Assembly: GCF_900105115.1 (NCBI RefSeq)
Contig: NZ_FNRV01000001.1
Span: 496,001 to 560,000, forward strand
Origin: Pseudomonas mohnii
Lineage (GTDB): Bacteria > Pseudomonadota > Gammaproteobacteria > Pseudomonadales > Pseudomonadaceae
Length of the DNA: 64,000 nt
Reading direction: 5' to 3'
The notes under the pieces are model-generated. The model was not told the DNA's origin, made no database searches, and worked only from the letters and a program-made list of their open reading frames with translations. Both the position numbers and the translations under genes were made by a program. Shown piece after piece: positions 34,770 to 44,119 of this stretch; position 1 is the stretch's first letter; every line of letters starts with the position of its first letter.

Positions 34770-35411
34770 TCAGAGGCTGGCATCGACCATGCCGTGACGA
34801 ACCGCCAATAGCGTCAACTCGACATCACTGCTGATCGAAAGCTTTTCGAAAATGCGGTAACGGTACGTGTTCACGGTCTTCGGCGACAGGCACAACTTGT
34901 CGGAGATGATTTGGACTTTCTGGCAGCCGACGATCATCAGCGCGATCTGTATCTCCCGCTCCGACAAGGCATCGAAGGGAGAATCGTTGGTCGGCTGGAA
35001 GGATTTGATCGCCAATTGCTGGGCAATCTGAGGACTGATATAGCGCTGCCCGGCGAACACCAGGCGGATGGCCTGGACCATTTCCGGCAGCCCGGCGCCC
35101 TTGGTCAGGTACCCGGCAGCACCGGCCTGCAACAGCCGTGTAGGGAACGGATCGTCCTCACACACGGTCACGGCTACGACTTTGATGTCCGGATGACTGC
35201 GCAATAATTTGCGCGTGGCTTCAAGGCCACCGATACCGGGCATTTTGACATCCATCAATACCACATCAGGTTTCAGCTCACGCGCCTTGAGCAGGGATTC
35301 CTCACCCGATTCAGCCTGGCCAACCACTTGCAGGCCATCGATGTCAGCCAGCATTCGAGTAATGCCTGTACGAACGAGATCATGGTCATCGACTACTAGA
35401 ACCCTAATCAA
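34770..35411 (-). CDS. gacA: GacA response regulator
   Basis: A 213-residue NarL/FixJ-type regulator and partner of the GacS kinase; it activates small RNAs of the Rsm system. The receiver has acidic D8/D9 ([10 protein letters not shown]), phospho-acceptor D54 ([10 protein letters not shown]) and Lys in GYLTKGAG. The LuxR-type helix-turn-helix is at about 145–205 ([19 protein letters not shown]). The start is TTG at 35411, which yields the known 213-residue N-terminus [10 protein letters not shown]; the frame is open further upstream but without similarity. GAGG lies about 10 bases before it. Confidence 0.95.
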   Translation of the reverse strand: MIRVLVVDDHDLVRTGITRMLADIDGLQVVGQAESGEESLLKARELKPDVVLMDVKMPGIGGLEATRKLLRSHPDIKVVAVTVCEDDPFPTRLLQAGAAGYLTKGAGLPEMVQAIRLVFAGQRYISPQIAQQLAIKSFQPTNDSPFDALSEREIQIALMIVGCQKVQIISDKLCLSPKTVNTYRYRIFEKLSISSDVELTLLAVRHGMVDASL

Positions 35412-35537
35412 GCAGACACCTCGCGATATGGTCTTATTGGGTTGCCGACACCTTAGCAAAAAGCAACTGGCAGACCTAGCGGCAAGCACCATATAAAAAG
35501 TTTCAATACATCTTGAAAGGCTTGTGGCAAGGGTGTT

Positions 35538-35981
35538 TCAGCGATGCGAACCCTCGACATCGCGCTGCATTCTCAGGAAACACTCGTCCGCGCCCACCAC
35601 CTGTAGGCCCTTTCTTTCATACAACGCTCGCGCCGGATTATTTTCAAACACGGTCAAACGCAATGCCGGGCGTCGTTCCTGGCGAACCATGGCAAATACC
35701 TGATCGATCACCCAGGAACCGGCCCCCTGCCCTCGGCATGCTTCGACGATGTGCAGTTCGCGGATGTAAAGCGCCCGGGGATCCCGACTCAGACTGACAT
35801 ACCCCACTCGACTGTCATCACGCATGACGATCCGGTTTTCACGCCCCATCCAGGCGGCGTCGAACGCCTCGTCCAGCCATAACAGGTCGTATCGAATGTA
35901 ATAGCGCAGCATGTTCCTGCGAGTCAGTTCGCGCGAGAAATCGAGATCACCCTCCGTCGCCGCGCACCATTCGAAGCCCAT
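35538..35981 (-). CDS. GNAT-family N-acetyltransferase
   Basis: A 147-residue single-domain acetyltransferase. The acetyl-CoA loop is IVEACRGQGAGSWVID, and the C-terminal NNPARALYERKGLQVVG is typical of GNAT motif B. The ATG at 35981 has GGGAGG upstream and overlaps the TGA of the preceding gene by one base, so the pair is coupled. Substrate unknown. Confidence 0.85.
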   Translation of the reverse strand: MGFEWCAATEGDLDFSRELTRRNMLRYYIRYDLLWLDEAFDAAWMGRENRIVMRDDSRVGYVSLSRDPRALYIRELHIVEACRGQGAGSWVIDQVFAMVRQERRPALRLTVFENNPARALYERKGLQVVGADECFLRMQRDVEGSHR

Positions 35982-36748
35982 CAAACCTCCCTGACCGGTA
36001 CGATTTGTCCGTTACATCCGTCAGTATCGCGTCGAGCAACGACCATCAAGTCACCGGCACCCGGTGCAGCTGCAATCAAGGCGCCGCCCGCCGACCAGAT
36101 TGCGCTGCGCCCCGCCGACTCCCAGCCTCCCGTGGCCCCTCCATGGTTCGCCATCAGCACGACCATCGAATGGGTTTGCGCATAACCTTTCAACAACGCC
36201 GTATCCGGGCCATAGCCCTTTTCGGTGATCAACACTCCGGCCGCGTACACGTCAGCCCCTTGCTGTGCCGCCGCAGCGGCATGGGAGGCATGGGAGGCAT
36301 GGGTAAAGTCTGCACACACCGCCAGGGCGACAGTATCGGCACCGACAAGCAGCGTCTTGCCGCCATATCCGGGTGCAAATGCGACCTCTTCTCCCGGGTG
36401 CAAATGCTGTTTGCTATAGACCCCGAGTGAGCCGTCGGCGCCCAGTACAAGCGCTCCGATCAATACGGGAGCAGCGTCCGACAGACGGATCGGCATCCCG
36501 ACCACCGTCGTCACCCCGACTTCCTGCGCAAAATCACGCAGCGGTTGCAGCGCGGCAGCCTCCGGCGCGAGCGCCAACTGTGCTGCGAGTCCGCGCTCGT
36601 AACCGGTCAACGACAACTCAGGGAACACCAGCAATTGCACGCCATGCTCGGCTGCTATCTGCATGAAGCGTTGATGCCGGGCGATATTGCCGGCAAGGTC
36701 GCCGGCAATGGAAGACGATTGGGCGGCGGCGATGATCAGAGGCGGCAT
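35981..36748 (-). CDS. nitrilase-superfamily carbon–nitrogen hydrolase
   Basis: A 255-residue amidase-type enzyme with the Glu-Lys-Cys triad: Glu in VFPELSLTGYE, Lys in YSKQHLHPGE, Cys in LAVCADFTHASH. The ATG at 36748 gives MPPLIIAAAQSSSI, the normal start; the frame opens 49 codons earlier. A short His/Ala/Ser-rich stretch (THASHASHAAAAAQ) follows the Cys and is encoded by a small GCATGGGAG tandem repeat near 36280–36300. Substrate unknown. Confidence 0.85.
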   Translation of the reverse strand: MPPLIIAAAQSSSIAGDLAGNIARHQRFMQIAAEHGVQLLVFPELSLTGYERGLAAQLALAPEAAALQPLRDFAQEVGVTTVVGMPIRLSDAAPVLIGALVLGADGSLGVYSKQHLHPGEEVAFAPGYGGKTLLVGADTVALAVCADFTHASHASHAAAAAQQGADVYAAGVLITEKGYGPDTALLKGYAQTHSMVVLMANHGGATGGWESAGRSAIWSAGGALIAAAPGAGDLMVVARRDTDGCNGQIVPVREV

Positions 36749-36907
36749 GTTCCGTCCTTGTGACTTGATGTATTCGGAAACGCAGAGTGTGTCACAACCT
36801 CCAAGGCGCTCAACTGATTGAGAATGCCCTGAATCATCGATAGCAATTTCTGATTGAATCCTTGTACCTGGCTCTAGTAAGCTCGAACCATCCATCGGAG
36901 ATACACC

Positions 36908-37036
36908 ATGATCAACGCCCTCTCACTGCTTCGTACCGCCAGCGCCCCGCGCTCGGTTGCGGCTGCCCGGGTGAACGACATTTGTGCTCCGGTCAGCTTT
37001 TATTTTGGGTATTGGTTTAGCCACTGGCGCGCCTGA
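36908..37036 (+). CDS. leader peptide 1 of the DAHP synthase gene
   Basis: A 42-codon frame with a good ribosome site (GGAG, seven-base spacer). It encodes a run of aromatic codons near its end, FYFGYWFSHW at residues 31–40 (three Phe, two Tyr, two Trp), and stops at 37036. A textbook intrinsic terminator begins 50 bases later. This is the layout of a transcription-attenuation leader for an aromatic-biosynthesis gene; the DAHP synthase gene is the next full-length gene. Too short and biased to be a functional enzyme. Confidence 0.8.
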   Translation: MINALSLLRTASAPRSVAAARVNDICAPVSFYFGYWFSHWRA

Positions 37037-37085
37037 TACTCACCCGGCGCCCACTTTAAACGGGTCGCCACCAGAGAATTCTCAA

Positions 37086-37122
37086 CCCCCGGTCGGCCTC
37101 CCGACCGGGGGTTTTGTTTTTT
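37086..37122 (+). terminator. attenuator terminator after leader peptide 1
   Basis: CCCCCGGTCGG-CCTC-CCGACCGGGGG is a perfect 11-bp GC stem followed by TTTTGTTTTTT. It lies between leader 1 and leader 2, upstream of the DAHP synthase gene, so it must be read through for expression. I could not settle on an antiterminator pairing by eye. Confidence 0.85.
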
Positions 37123-37172
37123 CAGCACCTGACATTTTCTGCAACACACCAGACATCTTGAGGATCAACGCA

Positions 37173-37325
37173 ATGAACTACGCCACTTATTACCGTTACG
37201 ACAGTTTTACCGCCTGGCGATTTACCACCCTCCGCTCGGGACAGCCTGCCGCCTCCGATCGGTCACCCACAGGTGGCAAGCACACACACGTAGCCAATCT
37301 GGCCAATTGTCGAACACCCCAGTAG
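37173..37325 (+). CDS. leader peptide 2 of the DAHP synthase gene
   Basis: A 50-codon frame with GAGGA eight bases before the ATG. The first 17 residues, MNYATYYRYDSFTAWRF, hold four Tyr, two Phe and one Trp; the rest is ordinary. It ends 48 bases before the DAHP synthase ATG. The Tyr weighting fits a tyrosine-regulated synthase. The RNA after its aromatic codons can form two alternative pairings (see 37247–37357). Confidence 0.7.
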   Translation: MNYATYYRYDSFTAWRFTTLRSGQPAASDRSPTGGKHTHVANLANCRTPQ

Positions 37326-37357
37326 GGCCGAGTGCGCGGGAACGAACCCGCCACCTG
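37247..37357 (+). promoter_or_regulatory. alternative RNA pairings before the DAHP synthase ribosome site
   Basis: Segment A TGCCGCCT (37247–37254) can pair with segment B AGGTGGCA (37271–37278) with one G·U. Segment B, as CAGGTGGC (37270–37277), can instead pair perfectly with segment C GCCACCTG (37350–37357), which lies three bases before the AGGAAG ribosome site. The two pairings exclude each other. A ribosome stalled on the aromatic codons (37179–37223) would leave A free, favour A:B and expose the ribosome site. Confidence 0.5.
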
Positions 37358-37373
37358 CCCAGGAAGCCTGAAC

Positions 37374-38462
37374 ATGAACTCGTCCGTCTCTGCTCTGCCA
37401 CTGTCCACCCTCAGTCCTGCCAACGAAGCGCTGACCCTGCGTCTGCCAAGCTCGTTGCAACTCAAACAGCAATTGCCACTGACCAACGCCCTGAGCCAGC
37501 AAGTCGCTGCTCATCGCCAGGCGGTTCGGGCGATCCTCAACGGTGAAGACTCCCGTCTGCTGGTCATCGTCGGCCCCTGCTCGATCCACGATCCTGAGTC
37601 CGCGCTCGAGTACGCCGGCAACCTGGCCCAACTCGCCGCCGAAGTCAGCGACGAAATGCTCTTGGTCATGCGCGCCTACGTCGAAAAACCTCGCACCACC
37701 GTCGGCTGGAAAGGCCTGGCCTATGATCCGCACCTGGACGGCAGCGACGACATGGCAGGCGGCCTGACCCTGTCCCGTGAACTGATGCGTGAAATGCTCC
37801 TCATGGGGTTGCCGGTTGCCACCGAGTTGCTGCAACCCATGGCCGCCGGTTACTTCGACGACCTGCTGAGTTGGGTGGCCATCGGCGCCCGGACCACCGA
37901 ATCGCAGATCCATCGCGAAATGGCCAGCGGCCTGGGCATGCCGGTCGGTTTCAAGAACGGCACCGACGGCGGGGTCGGGGTCGCCAGTGACGCCATGCGC
38001 TCGGCCGCACATCCGCACCGTCATTTCGGCGTCGATAGCCAGGGGCATCCGGCGATCATCCAGACCCCGGGCAATGCGGACACTCACCTGGTGTTGCGCG
38101 GCGGTCATGGCGGGCCGAACTACGACCGGGCCAGCGTCGCCAAAGTGCACGGCGACTTGACCAGACTGAAGATCCCGGCACGGATCATGGTCGACTGCAG
38201 CCACGCCAACAGCGGCAAAGATCCGCTGCGCCAACCGGCGGTGTTCAACGATGTGCTCGAACAGCGCCTGCAAGGCGATCGCTCGCTGATCGGCATGATG
38301 ATCGAAAGTCACTTGTTCGAAGGCTGCCAGCCGCTGAGCTCGACGCTGAAATACGGTGTGTCGATCACCGACGGCTGCCTGGGCTGGGCCGGCACGCAAG
38401 CGTTGCTGCGTCAGGCCGCAGAGCGTCTGCGCGTACAACGCAGCATTCCACAACCGGTATGA
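37374..38462 (+). CDS. class I 3-deoxy-7-phosphoheptulonate (DAHP) synthase
   Basis: A 362-residue enzyme joining phosphoenolpyruvate and erythrose-4-phosphate, the first step to aromatic amino acids. LLVIVGPCSIHDPESALEYA, VMRAYVEKPRTTVGWKG, GFKNGTDGGVGVASDAM and IMVDCSHANSGKDP with the metal-binding Cys/His are the AroF/G/H signatures. The ATG at 37374 has AGGAAG upstream. Which amino acid inhibits it cannot be read directly; leader 2 suggests tyrosine. An intrinsic terminator follows at 38531. Confidence 0.93.
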   Translation: MNSSVSALPLSTLSPANEALTLRLPSSLQLKQQLPLTNALSQQVAAHRQAVRAILNGEDSRLLVIVGPCSIHDPESALEYAGNLAQLAAEVSDEMLLVMRAYVEKPRTTVGWKGLAYDPHLDGSDDMAGGLTLSRELMREMLLMGLPVATELLQPMAAGYFDDLLSWVAIGARTTESQIHREMASGLGMPVGFKNGTDGGVGVASDAMRSAAHPHRHFGVDSQGHPAIIQTPGNADTHLVLRGGHGGPNYDRASVAKVHGDLTRLKIPARIMVDCSHANSGKDPLRQPAVFNDVLEQRLQGDRSLIGMMIESHLFEGCQPLSSTLKYGVSITDGCLGWAGTQALLRQAAERLRVQRSIPQPV

Positions 38463-38530
38463 CCCCGACTCACCGACCCGTCTTCATCCGGAGACTGGTC
38501 GGCGGTTGGAACCCTTCAGATTTCGCGGAA

Positions 38531-38560
38531 AAATGGCCTACACGAAGTAGGCCATTTGTT
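38531..38560 (+). terminator. intrinsic terminator of the DAHP synthase gene
   Basis: AAATGGCCTAC-ACGAA-GTAGGCCATTT followed by GTT; a perfect 11-bp stem 68 bases after the stop. Confidence 0.75.
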
Positions 38561-38750
38561 GATTTACACTCAGCACACGCTAAAAAGCTGTCCGGACAGT
38601 CCGATCGAGACTTCATTCACATCCGAGTTCTCTCACTGTTTCTAGTCCGTTTTCATCGGGATACAGCGGCTTTTTCATACATCGCGCGGCCGTCAGAGTG
38701 CTTTAGAGTGAGGCACGACACACCTCCCTGAACGGCTGAAAGGTATGAAC

Positions 38751-39632
38751 ATGCAACGGAATGCAAACACTCAATATCCAATCCTGCTGGTCCACGGGCT
38801 TTTCGGTTTTGACCGGATCGGCACCTTCGAGCTCTTCCACGACATCAAACAGGCGCTGCGCAGTGCGGGTGCCAGGGTGTTCGTGCCACACCTGTCGGCG
38901 ACCCACAGCAACGAAACCCGGGGCGAGCAGCTACTGGCTCAGATCGAACGGGTTCTGGAAGGGACCGGCGCGAATAAAGTCAACCTGATCGGTCATAGCC
39001 AGGGTGCACTCGCCGCCCGGTATGCGGGAGCGGTTGCTCCACAGTGCGTGGCCTCAGTGACGTCTGTCAGCGGGCCGAACCATGGCTCGGAACTGGCTGA
39101 CTTCCTGCGCAAGGCGCTGACGCCCGGAGGTCTGCCGGAACACGTGGCGGAAACGGTCGCGACCCTGTTCGCAGACTTCCTCTCGTTACTCAGCGGTCAT
39201 CGTCATCTGCCACAAAATGCCATCGCCGCGCTGAACGCCCTGAGCACCGAGGGCGTTAGCCTCTTCAACGACAAGTACCCTCAAGGGCTACCGGAAACCT
39301 GGGGCGGCAAAGGGCGGGAACTGGTCAACGGTGTTCGTTATTACTCCTGGAGCGGCATCCTGCAGGCCAGCATTCTGGACGAAGGGCTGGAGGCACTGGA
39401 TCCGCTGCATGGCTTTTTGCGTGCATTTTCCCAATATTTCACCACTGAAGCGCAGCAGAACGATGGCATGGTCGGTCGATACAGTTCCCATCTGGGCACC
39501 GTCATCCGGTCCGACTATGCACTCGATCATCTCGGCACACTCCAGGCGCCGGCCGTTCAATTTGTCAAAAAAGTCGACCCGATCGACCTGTATGTGCGGC
39601 ATGCCGAACGCCTGAAAAAAGCCGGTCTTTGA
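38751..39632 (+). CDS. family I (Pseudomonas-type) triacylglycerol lipase without signal peptide
   Basis: A 293-residue alpha/beta hydrolase. YPILLVHGLFGFDRIG forms the oxyanion region, the nucleophile Ser83 is in GHSQG, and SVSGPNHGSELAD, LDPLH and NDGMVGRYSSHLG match the P. fragi/P. fluorescens subgroup of family I lipases. There is no N-terminal secretion signal and no foldase gene adjacent, as in that subgroup. The ATG at 38751 has GAAAGG at seven-base spacing; an ATG two codons earlier is possible. Confidence 0.87.
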   Translation: MQRNANTQYPILLVHGLFGFDRIGTFELFHDIKQALRSAGARVFVPHLSATHSNETRGEQLLAQIERVLEGTGANKVNLIGHSQGALAARYAGAVAPQCVASVTSVSGPNHGSELADFLRKALTPGGLPEHVAETVATLFADFLSLLSGHRHLPQNAIAALNALSTEGVSLFNDKYPQGLPETWGGKGRELVNGVRYYSWSGILQASILDEGLEALDPLHGFLRAFSQYFTTEAQQNDGMVGRYSSHLGTVIRSDYALDHLGTLQAPAVQFVKKVDPIDLYVRHAERLKKAGL

Positions 39633-39738
39633 TAAGACTCTCACTGTTCAGGCCATATGGAACGGAACTTTGAGGAGAAATAGCCCACCGAATCCGGTAG
39701 GCTCAGCACTTTGCCGAATATTGAAAGGAGTATTTCCC

Positions 39739-40020
39739 ATGGCTAAAGCCACTGCCCGCCACATCCTTGTTGCCAGCGAAGCCAAGTGCAACGAACTCAA
39801 GGCCCAGATCGAGGCTGGCGCAGATTTCGCCGAAATCGCCAAAGCCAACTCCACCTGCCCTTCCAGCCGCCAGGGCGGTGACCTGGGTTCGTTCGGTCCG
39901 GGCCAGATGGTCAAGGAATTCGACACCGTAGTGTTCAGCGCACCGATCAACGTGGTGCAAGGTCCGGTCAAGACCCAGTTCGGTTACCACCTGCTGGAAG
40001 TGACCAGCCGTCAGGACTGA
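39739..40020 (+). CDS. ppiC: small parvulin-type peptidyl-prolyl isomerase
   Basis: A 93-residue single-domain rotamase of the E. coli PpiC type: ARHILVASEAKCNELKAQIEAG, STCPSSRQGGDLGSFGPGQMV and QTQFGYHLLEV-like end (KTQFGYHLLEVTSRQ). Cytoplasmic, no signal. AAAGGAG precedes the ATG. It has a paralog at 54640–54915. Confidence 0.93.
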   Translation: MAKATARHILVASEAKCNELKAQIEAGADFAEIAKANSTCPSSRQGGDLGSFGPGQMVKEFDTVVFSAPINVVQGPVKTQFGYHLLEVTSRQD

Positions 40021-40039
40021 TCGACGCCTGTGTTTTGCG

Positions 40040-40074
40040 CGCAACGGCCCGCCTTTTGGTGGGCCGTTGCGTTT
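40040..40074 (+). terminator. intrinsic terminator after ppiC
   Basis: CGCAACGGCCC and GGGCCGTTGCG pair over 11 bp around GCCTTTTGGT, followed by TTT. Confidence 0.75.
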
Positions 40075-40154
40075 CAGATACGCAATAGGCTGGCGAGGGA
40101 CGCGCCGCTAGCGTACAAATTGTCGTTAACGACCACCCGGCTCTAAGGCTGACA

Positions 40155-42023
40155 ATGCGACTGGCTTTCCCGACTTTATTATTCACTGCCGTGGCCCTGC
40201 TGTTAGGTGCCGCCGGTGTGAATGCCGCACCACAACACGCGTTGACCGTCTACGGCGAACCGGCCAAATACCCTGCCGGTTTCAGCCATTTCGCCTACAC
40301 CAACCCGCAAGCCCCCAAAGGCGGCACCATGCGCCGTTCGGCGATCGAAATCGGGCACTTCGATCATGTATTGCCGTATATCGACAAAGGCATTGGCGTC
40401 TCGCAGATTGACGGCCTGATCTACTCGCCGCTGGCCCAGCGCTCGCTGGATGAGCCCTATACCGTGTACGGCCTGGTGGCGCGGCAGATGGAACGCTCCG
40501 ATGACGGCCTGTCACTGCGCTTCTACCTGAACCCCAAGGCGCGTTTCGCCGACGGCAAGCCGATCACCGCCGAAGACGTGCGCTACACCTTCGATCTATT
40601 GATGACCCAGGGCAGTCTGCGCTATCGCACTCAATTCGCTGACGTCAAAGGCGTCGAAGTCGAGGCGCCATTGACCATTCGCTTCGACTTCAAGACCAAC
40701 GAAAACCGCACCCTGCCGCTGGACATCGCGACGCTGCCGGTGTTTCCCGAACACTGGTGGAAGACCCGCGACTTCGCCGGTGGCGGCGGTTACGAGCCCC
40801 CACTGGGCAGCGGGCCCTACAAGGTCAGCAAGGTCGATTCCGGGCGCAGCATCACCTTCGAGCGCAATCCCGACTGGTGGGGCAAGGACCTGCCGGTCAG
40901 CCGCGGCCTATACAACTTCGATCATTTGAGCATCGAGTACTTCGGCGATACCGACGTGGCACGCCAGGTGCTGCGCGGGGGTGCCTATGATTACAATCGC
41001 GAGTTTTCCGCCACCGGTTACTCCATCGGTTATGAAAGCCCGGCCCTGAGCGACGGTCGACTGCAAAAAGCGCATCTGGCGACCGAAGCGCCGCAACCGA
41101 GCCAGGGTTTTGTGTTCAACCTGCAAAAGCCCATGTTCCAGGATCGCCGCGTGCGTCAGGCACTGGCCATGCTCTGGGATTTCGAATGGAGCAACCGGCA
41201 GATGATGCGCAACATGTACATCCGCCAGCAAAGTTTCTTTTCCAACACCGACCTCGCTGCCCGGCAACTGCCGGATGCCGGCGAGCGAGCGATTCTTGAA
41301 CCGCTTCGCGGGCAGATTCCCGACGAAGTATTCACCACAGTGTTCGAAGCCCCCAAAACCGATGGCAGTGGCGTGATCCGCGACAAGCAGTTGCAGGCCC
41401 TGGACCTGTTGGAACAGGCCGGCTGGAAACCGGATGGCGATCAGTTGGTCAACGCCGACGGAGATCCGCTGAGCTTCACTTTCCTGGTCAGCCAGAACGG
41501 CCTGGACCGATTGCTGCTGCCCTACAAGCGCACCCTGAAACAGATCGGCATCGACATGAACATCCGCCGCATCGATTCCTCGCAGTACGTCAATCGCCTG
41601 ATGAGCCGCGACTACGACATGATCGTCACCGGCTACCCGGTCACCACGTCTCCGGGGGGCGAACTGCTCAACTATTTCGGTTCGGAGGCGGCCACTGACC
41701 CAGGCTCCAACAATTACATGGTCCTGAAGAATCCAGCCGTCGATACCCTGATCAAGGGACTGGTGCGCGCCAACACCCAGGCCGACATGTTGCGCTACGC
41801 CCATGCCCTGGACCGGGTGTTGCAGTGGAACTACTACTGGATTCCCAACTACTACCCGCCGGGCACCTCCACCGTGTGGTGGAATCGCTTCGGCATGCCC
41901 GATGTGCAAGCGAGCAATGACGAAGCCATCGAAAGCTGGTGGGAAATGAGCACCACGCCCTTGACCAACCAGGAAATGACCGCCGAGCGCATCCGCCGTG
42001 GCAGACCCGGAGGACCGCACTGA
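40155..42023 (+). CDS. yejA: YejA-like peptide ABC transporter substrate-binding protein
   Basis: A 622-residue periplasmic binding protein of SBP family 5. A signal peptide ([20 protein letters not shown], cut near VNA|APQ) is followed by [24 protein letters not shown], which is typical of YejA, and by [18 protein letters not shown] and [27 protein letters not shown]. YejABEF systems import peptides and microcin C-like compounds. The stop overlaps the start of yejB (TGATG). Confidence 0.9.
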   Translation: MRLAFPTLLFTAVALLLGAAGVNAAPQHALTVYGEPAKYPAGFSHFAYTNPQAPKGGTMRRSAIEIGHFDHVLPYIDKGIGVSQIDGLIYSPLAQRSLDEPYTVYGLVARQMERSDDGLSLRFYLNPKARFADGKPITAEDVRYTFDLLMTQGSLRYRTQFADVKGVEVEAPLTIRFDFKTNENRTLPLDIATLPVFPEHWWKTRDFAGGGGYEPPLGSGPYKVSKVDSGRSITFERNPDWWGKDLPVSRGLYNFDHLSIEYFGDTDVARQVLRGGAYDYNREFSATGYSIGYESPALSDGRLQKAHLATEAPQPSQGFVFNLQKPMFQDRRVRQALAMLWDFEWSNRQMMRNMYIRQQSFFSNTDLAARQLPDAGERAILEPLRGQIPDEVFTTVFEAPKTDGSGVIRDKQLQALDLLEQAGWKPDGDQLVNADGDPLSFTFLVSQNGLDRLLLPYKRTLKQIGIDMNIRRIDSSQYVNRLMSRDYDMIVTGYPVTTSPGGELLNYFGSEAATDPGSNNYMVLKNPAVDTLIKGLVRANTQADMLRYAHALDRVLQWNYYWIPNYYPPGTSTVWWNRFGMPDVQASNDEAIESWWEMSTTPLTNQEMTAERIRRGRPGGPH

Positions 42024-43084
42024 TGTGGACTTACATTCTGCGGCGCCTGCTGCTGATCATTCCGACGCTGGTGATCATCCTCCTCGTCAACTTCGTGATC
42101 GTCCAGGCCGCACCGGGCGGGCCGGTGGAACAGGCCATCGCCCACTTGCAAGGCATCGGCGGGGTGAGTGTCGGCGGTGGCGCCAGCGAAGCCGTGAGCG
42201 GCAGCTCCCGGGCCAGCCGCGGCCTCGACCCGCAACTGATCAAGGACATCGAAAAACAATACGGGTTCGACAAGCCGGCCCACGAGCGCCTCTGGCTGAT
42301 GCTCACCAGCTACGCGCGCCTGGACTTCGGCAAGAGTTTCTTCCGTGGCGCCACCGTCACCGACCTGATCCTTGAAAAAATGCCAGTGACCATTTCCCTC
42401 GGGCTTTGGGCGACGCTGATCACTTATCTGGTGTCGATCCCGCTGGGCATCCGCAAGGCCGTGCACCACGGCAGCCATTTCGATATCTGGAGCAGCACCG
42501 CGATCATCATCGGCTACGCGATGCCGGCGTTCCTGTTCGCGATGTTCCTGATCGTAGTGTTCGCCGGGGGTACGTCGCTGAACTGGTTCCCGGTGCGCGG
42601 GCTGGTCTCGGACAACTTCGAGTCACTGTCGACCCTGGGCAAGGTCATCGACTACTTCTGGCACCTCGTGCTGCCGGTGACGGCGCTGGTGATTGGCGGG
42701 TTCGCGACCTTGACGATCCTGACGAAGAACTCGTTCCTCAATGAAATCACCCGCCAGTACGTGGTCACCGCCCGCGCCAAGGGCTTGAGCGAACGCCGCG
42801 TGCTGTATGGCCACGTGTTCCGCAATGCAATACTGCTGGTGGTGTCGGGGATTCCCCAGGCATTTATCAGCGTGTTTTTTGCCGGTTCGCTGTTGATCGA
42901 AGTGATTTTCTCCCTCGACGGCCTGGGCCGTATGAGTTACGAAGCGGCGGTGTCGCGGGACTATCCGGTGGTGTTTGGTTCACTGTTCATCTTCACCTTG
43001 TTCGGCCTGCTGATAAAACTGGTGGGTGACCTGTGCTACACCCTGGTCGACCCGCGTATCGACTTCGCCGCGAGGAACGCCTGA
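42023..43084 (+). CDS. yejB: YejB-like ABC permease
   Basis: A 353-residue inner-membrane permease with a TM at the N-terminus ([21 protein letters not shown]), a large periplasmic loop, and five further TM segments. The EAA-type loop [23 protein letters not shown] contacts the ATPase. It overlaps both neighbours by one base. The sequence [13 protein letters not shown] in the loop is usual for YejB. Confidence 0.92.
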   Translation: MWTYILRRLLLIIPTLVIILLVNFVIVQAAPGGPVEQAIAHLQGIGGVSVGGGASEAVSGSSRASRGLDPQLIKDIEKQYGFDKPAHERLWLMLTSYARLDFGKSFFRGATVTDLILEKMPVTISLGLWATLITYLVSIPLGIRKAVHHGSHFDIWSSTAIIIGYAMPAFLFAMFLIVVFAGGTSLNWFPVRGLVSDNFESLSTLGKVIDYFWHLVLPVTALVIGGFATLTILTKNSFLNEITRQYVVTARAKGLSERRVLYGHVFRNAILLVVSGIPQAFISVFFAGSLLIEVIFSLDGLGRMSYEAAVSRDYPVVFGSLFIFTLFGLLIKLVGDLCYTLVDPRIDFAARNA

Positions 43085-44106
43085 TGTTCAAGCTTTCGCC
43101 GTTGGGCCGTCGCCGCTTCGAACGCTTCAAGAAAAACCGCCGCGGCTGGTGGTCGCTGTGGCTGTTTGTCGGTCTGTTCATGCTGACCCTGGGCGGCGAA
43201 CTGATCGCCAATGACAAACCGCTGATCGTCAACTACCAGGGCTCGTTGTATTTCCCTGCCCTCAAGCGCTACACCGAGCAGGCGTTCGGCGGGCAACTGC
43301 CGTTCCAGGCCGACTACCGCAGCGACTACGTGCAAAACCTGATCAAGAAGGACGGTGGCTGGCTGCTGTTCCCGCCCATTCCGTTCAGTGACGACACGCC
43401 GAACTATGACCTGAACAAACCGTCCCCGAGCCCGCCTTCTAGCGTGAACTGGCTGGGCACCGACGACCAGGCGCGGGACGTGTTGGCAAGGGTGATTTTC
43501 GGCGCACGGGTGTCGATTCTGTTTGCCTTGATGCTGACCTTCGTCAGCGCGCTGATCGGCATCGCTGCCGGCGCCCTGCAAGGCTATTACGGCGGCTGGG
43601 TCGACCTCATCGGTCAGCGGCTGCTGGAGGTCTGGTCCGGGCTGCCGGTGCTGTACCTGCTGATCATTCTGTCGGGTTTCGTCGAACCGAATTTCTGGTG
43701 GCTGCTGGGGATCATGGCGCTGTTTTCCTGGCTGGCCCTGGTGGATGTGGTGCGCGCCGAGTTCCTGCGCGGACGCAACCTTGAATACGTCAAGGCTGCC
43801 CGGGCGTTGGGGCTGAGCGATCGCAAGGTGATCGTGCGGCATATCCTGCCCAACGCCATGAACGCAACGTTGAGCTACCTGCCGTTCATTCTCACCGGGG
43901 CCATTTCCACCCTTACCGCGCTGGACTTCCTTGGGTTCGGCATGCCCGCCGGCAGCGCATCCCTGGGTGAGCTGATCGCTCAGGGCAAACAGAACCTGCA
44001 AGCGCCCTGGCTGGGGCTGACGGCGTTTTTCACCCTGGCGCTGATTCTTTCGTTACTGGTGTTCATTGGCGAAGCGTTGCGCGACGCCTTCGATCCCCGA
44101 TCCTGA
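43084..44106 (+). CDS. yejE: YejE-like ABC permease
   Basis: A 340-residue inner-membrane permease. The N-terminal RRRFERFKKNRRGWWSLWLF precedes TM1, a long periplasmic segment follows (IVNYQGSLYFPALKRYTE), and then LGTDDQARDVLARVIFGARVS. The EAA loop is YVKAARALGLSDRKVIVRHILPNA. The start overlaps the yejB stop (CTGATG); yejF follows after 13 bases. Confidence 0.92.
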   Translation: MFKLSPLGRRRFERFKKNRRGWWSLWLFVGLFMLTLGGELIANDKPLIVNYQGSLYFPALKRYTEQAFGGQLPFQADYRSDYVQNLIKKDGGWLLFPPIPFSDDTPNYDLNKPSPSPPSSVNWLGTDDQARDVLARVIFGARVSILFALMLTFVSALIGIAAGALQGYYGGWVDLIGQRLLEVWSGLPVLYLLIILSGFVEPNFWWLLGIMALFSWLALVDVVRAEFLRGRNLEYVKAARALGLSDRKVIVRHILPNAMNATLSYLPFILTGAISTLTALDFLGFGMPAGSASLGELIAQGKQNLQAPWLGLTAFFTLALILSLLVFIGEALRDAFDPRS

Positions 44107-44119
44107 TGCGGATATTGAT

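Noticed and set aside
36280..36300. GCATGGGAG tandem repeat in the nitrilase-family gene as a phase-variable tract
   Set aside because: Only two to three 9-base units, in frame, so length changes would not switch the gene off.
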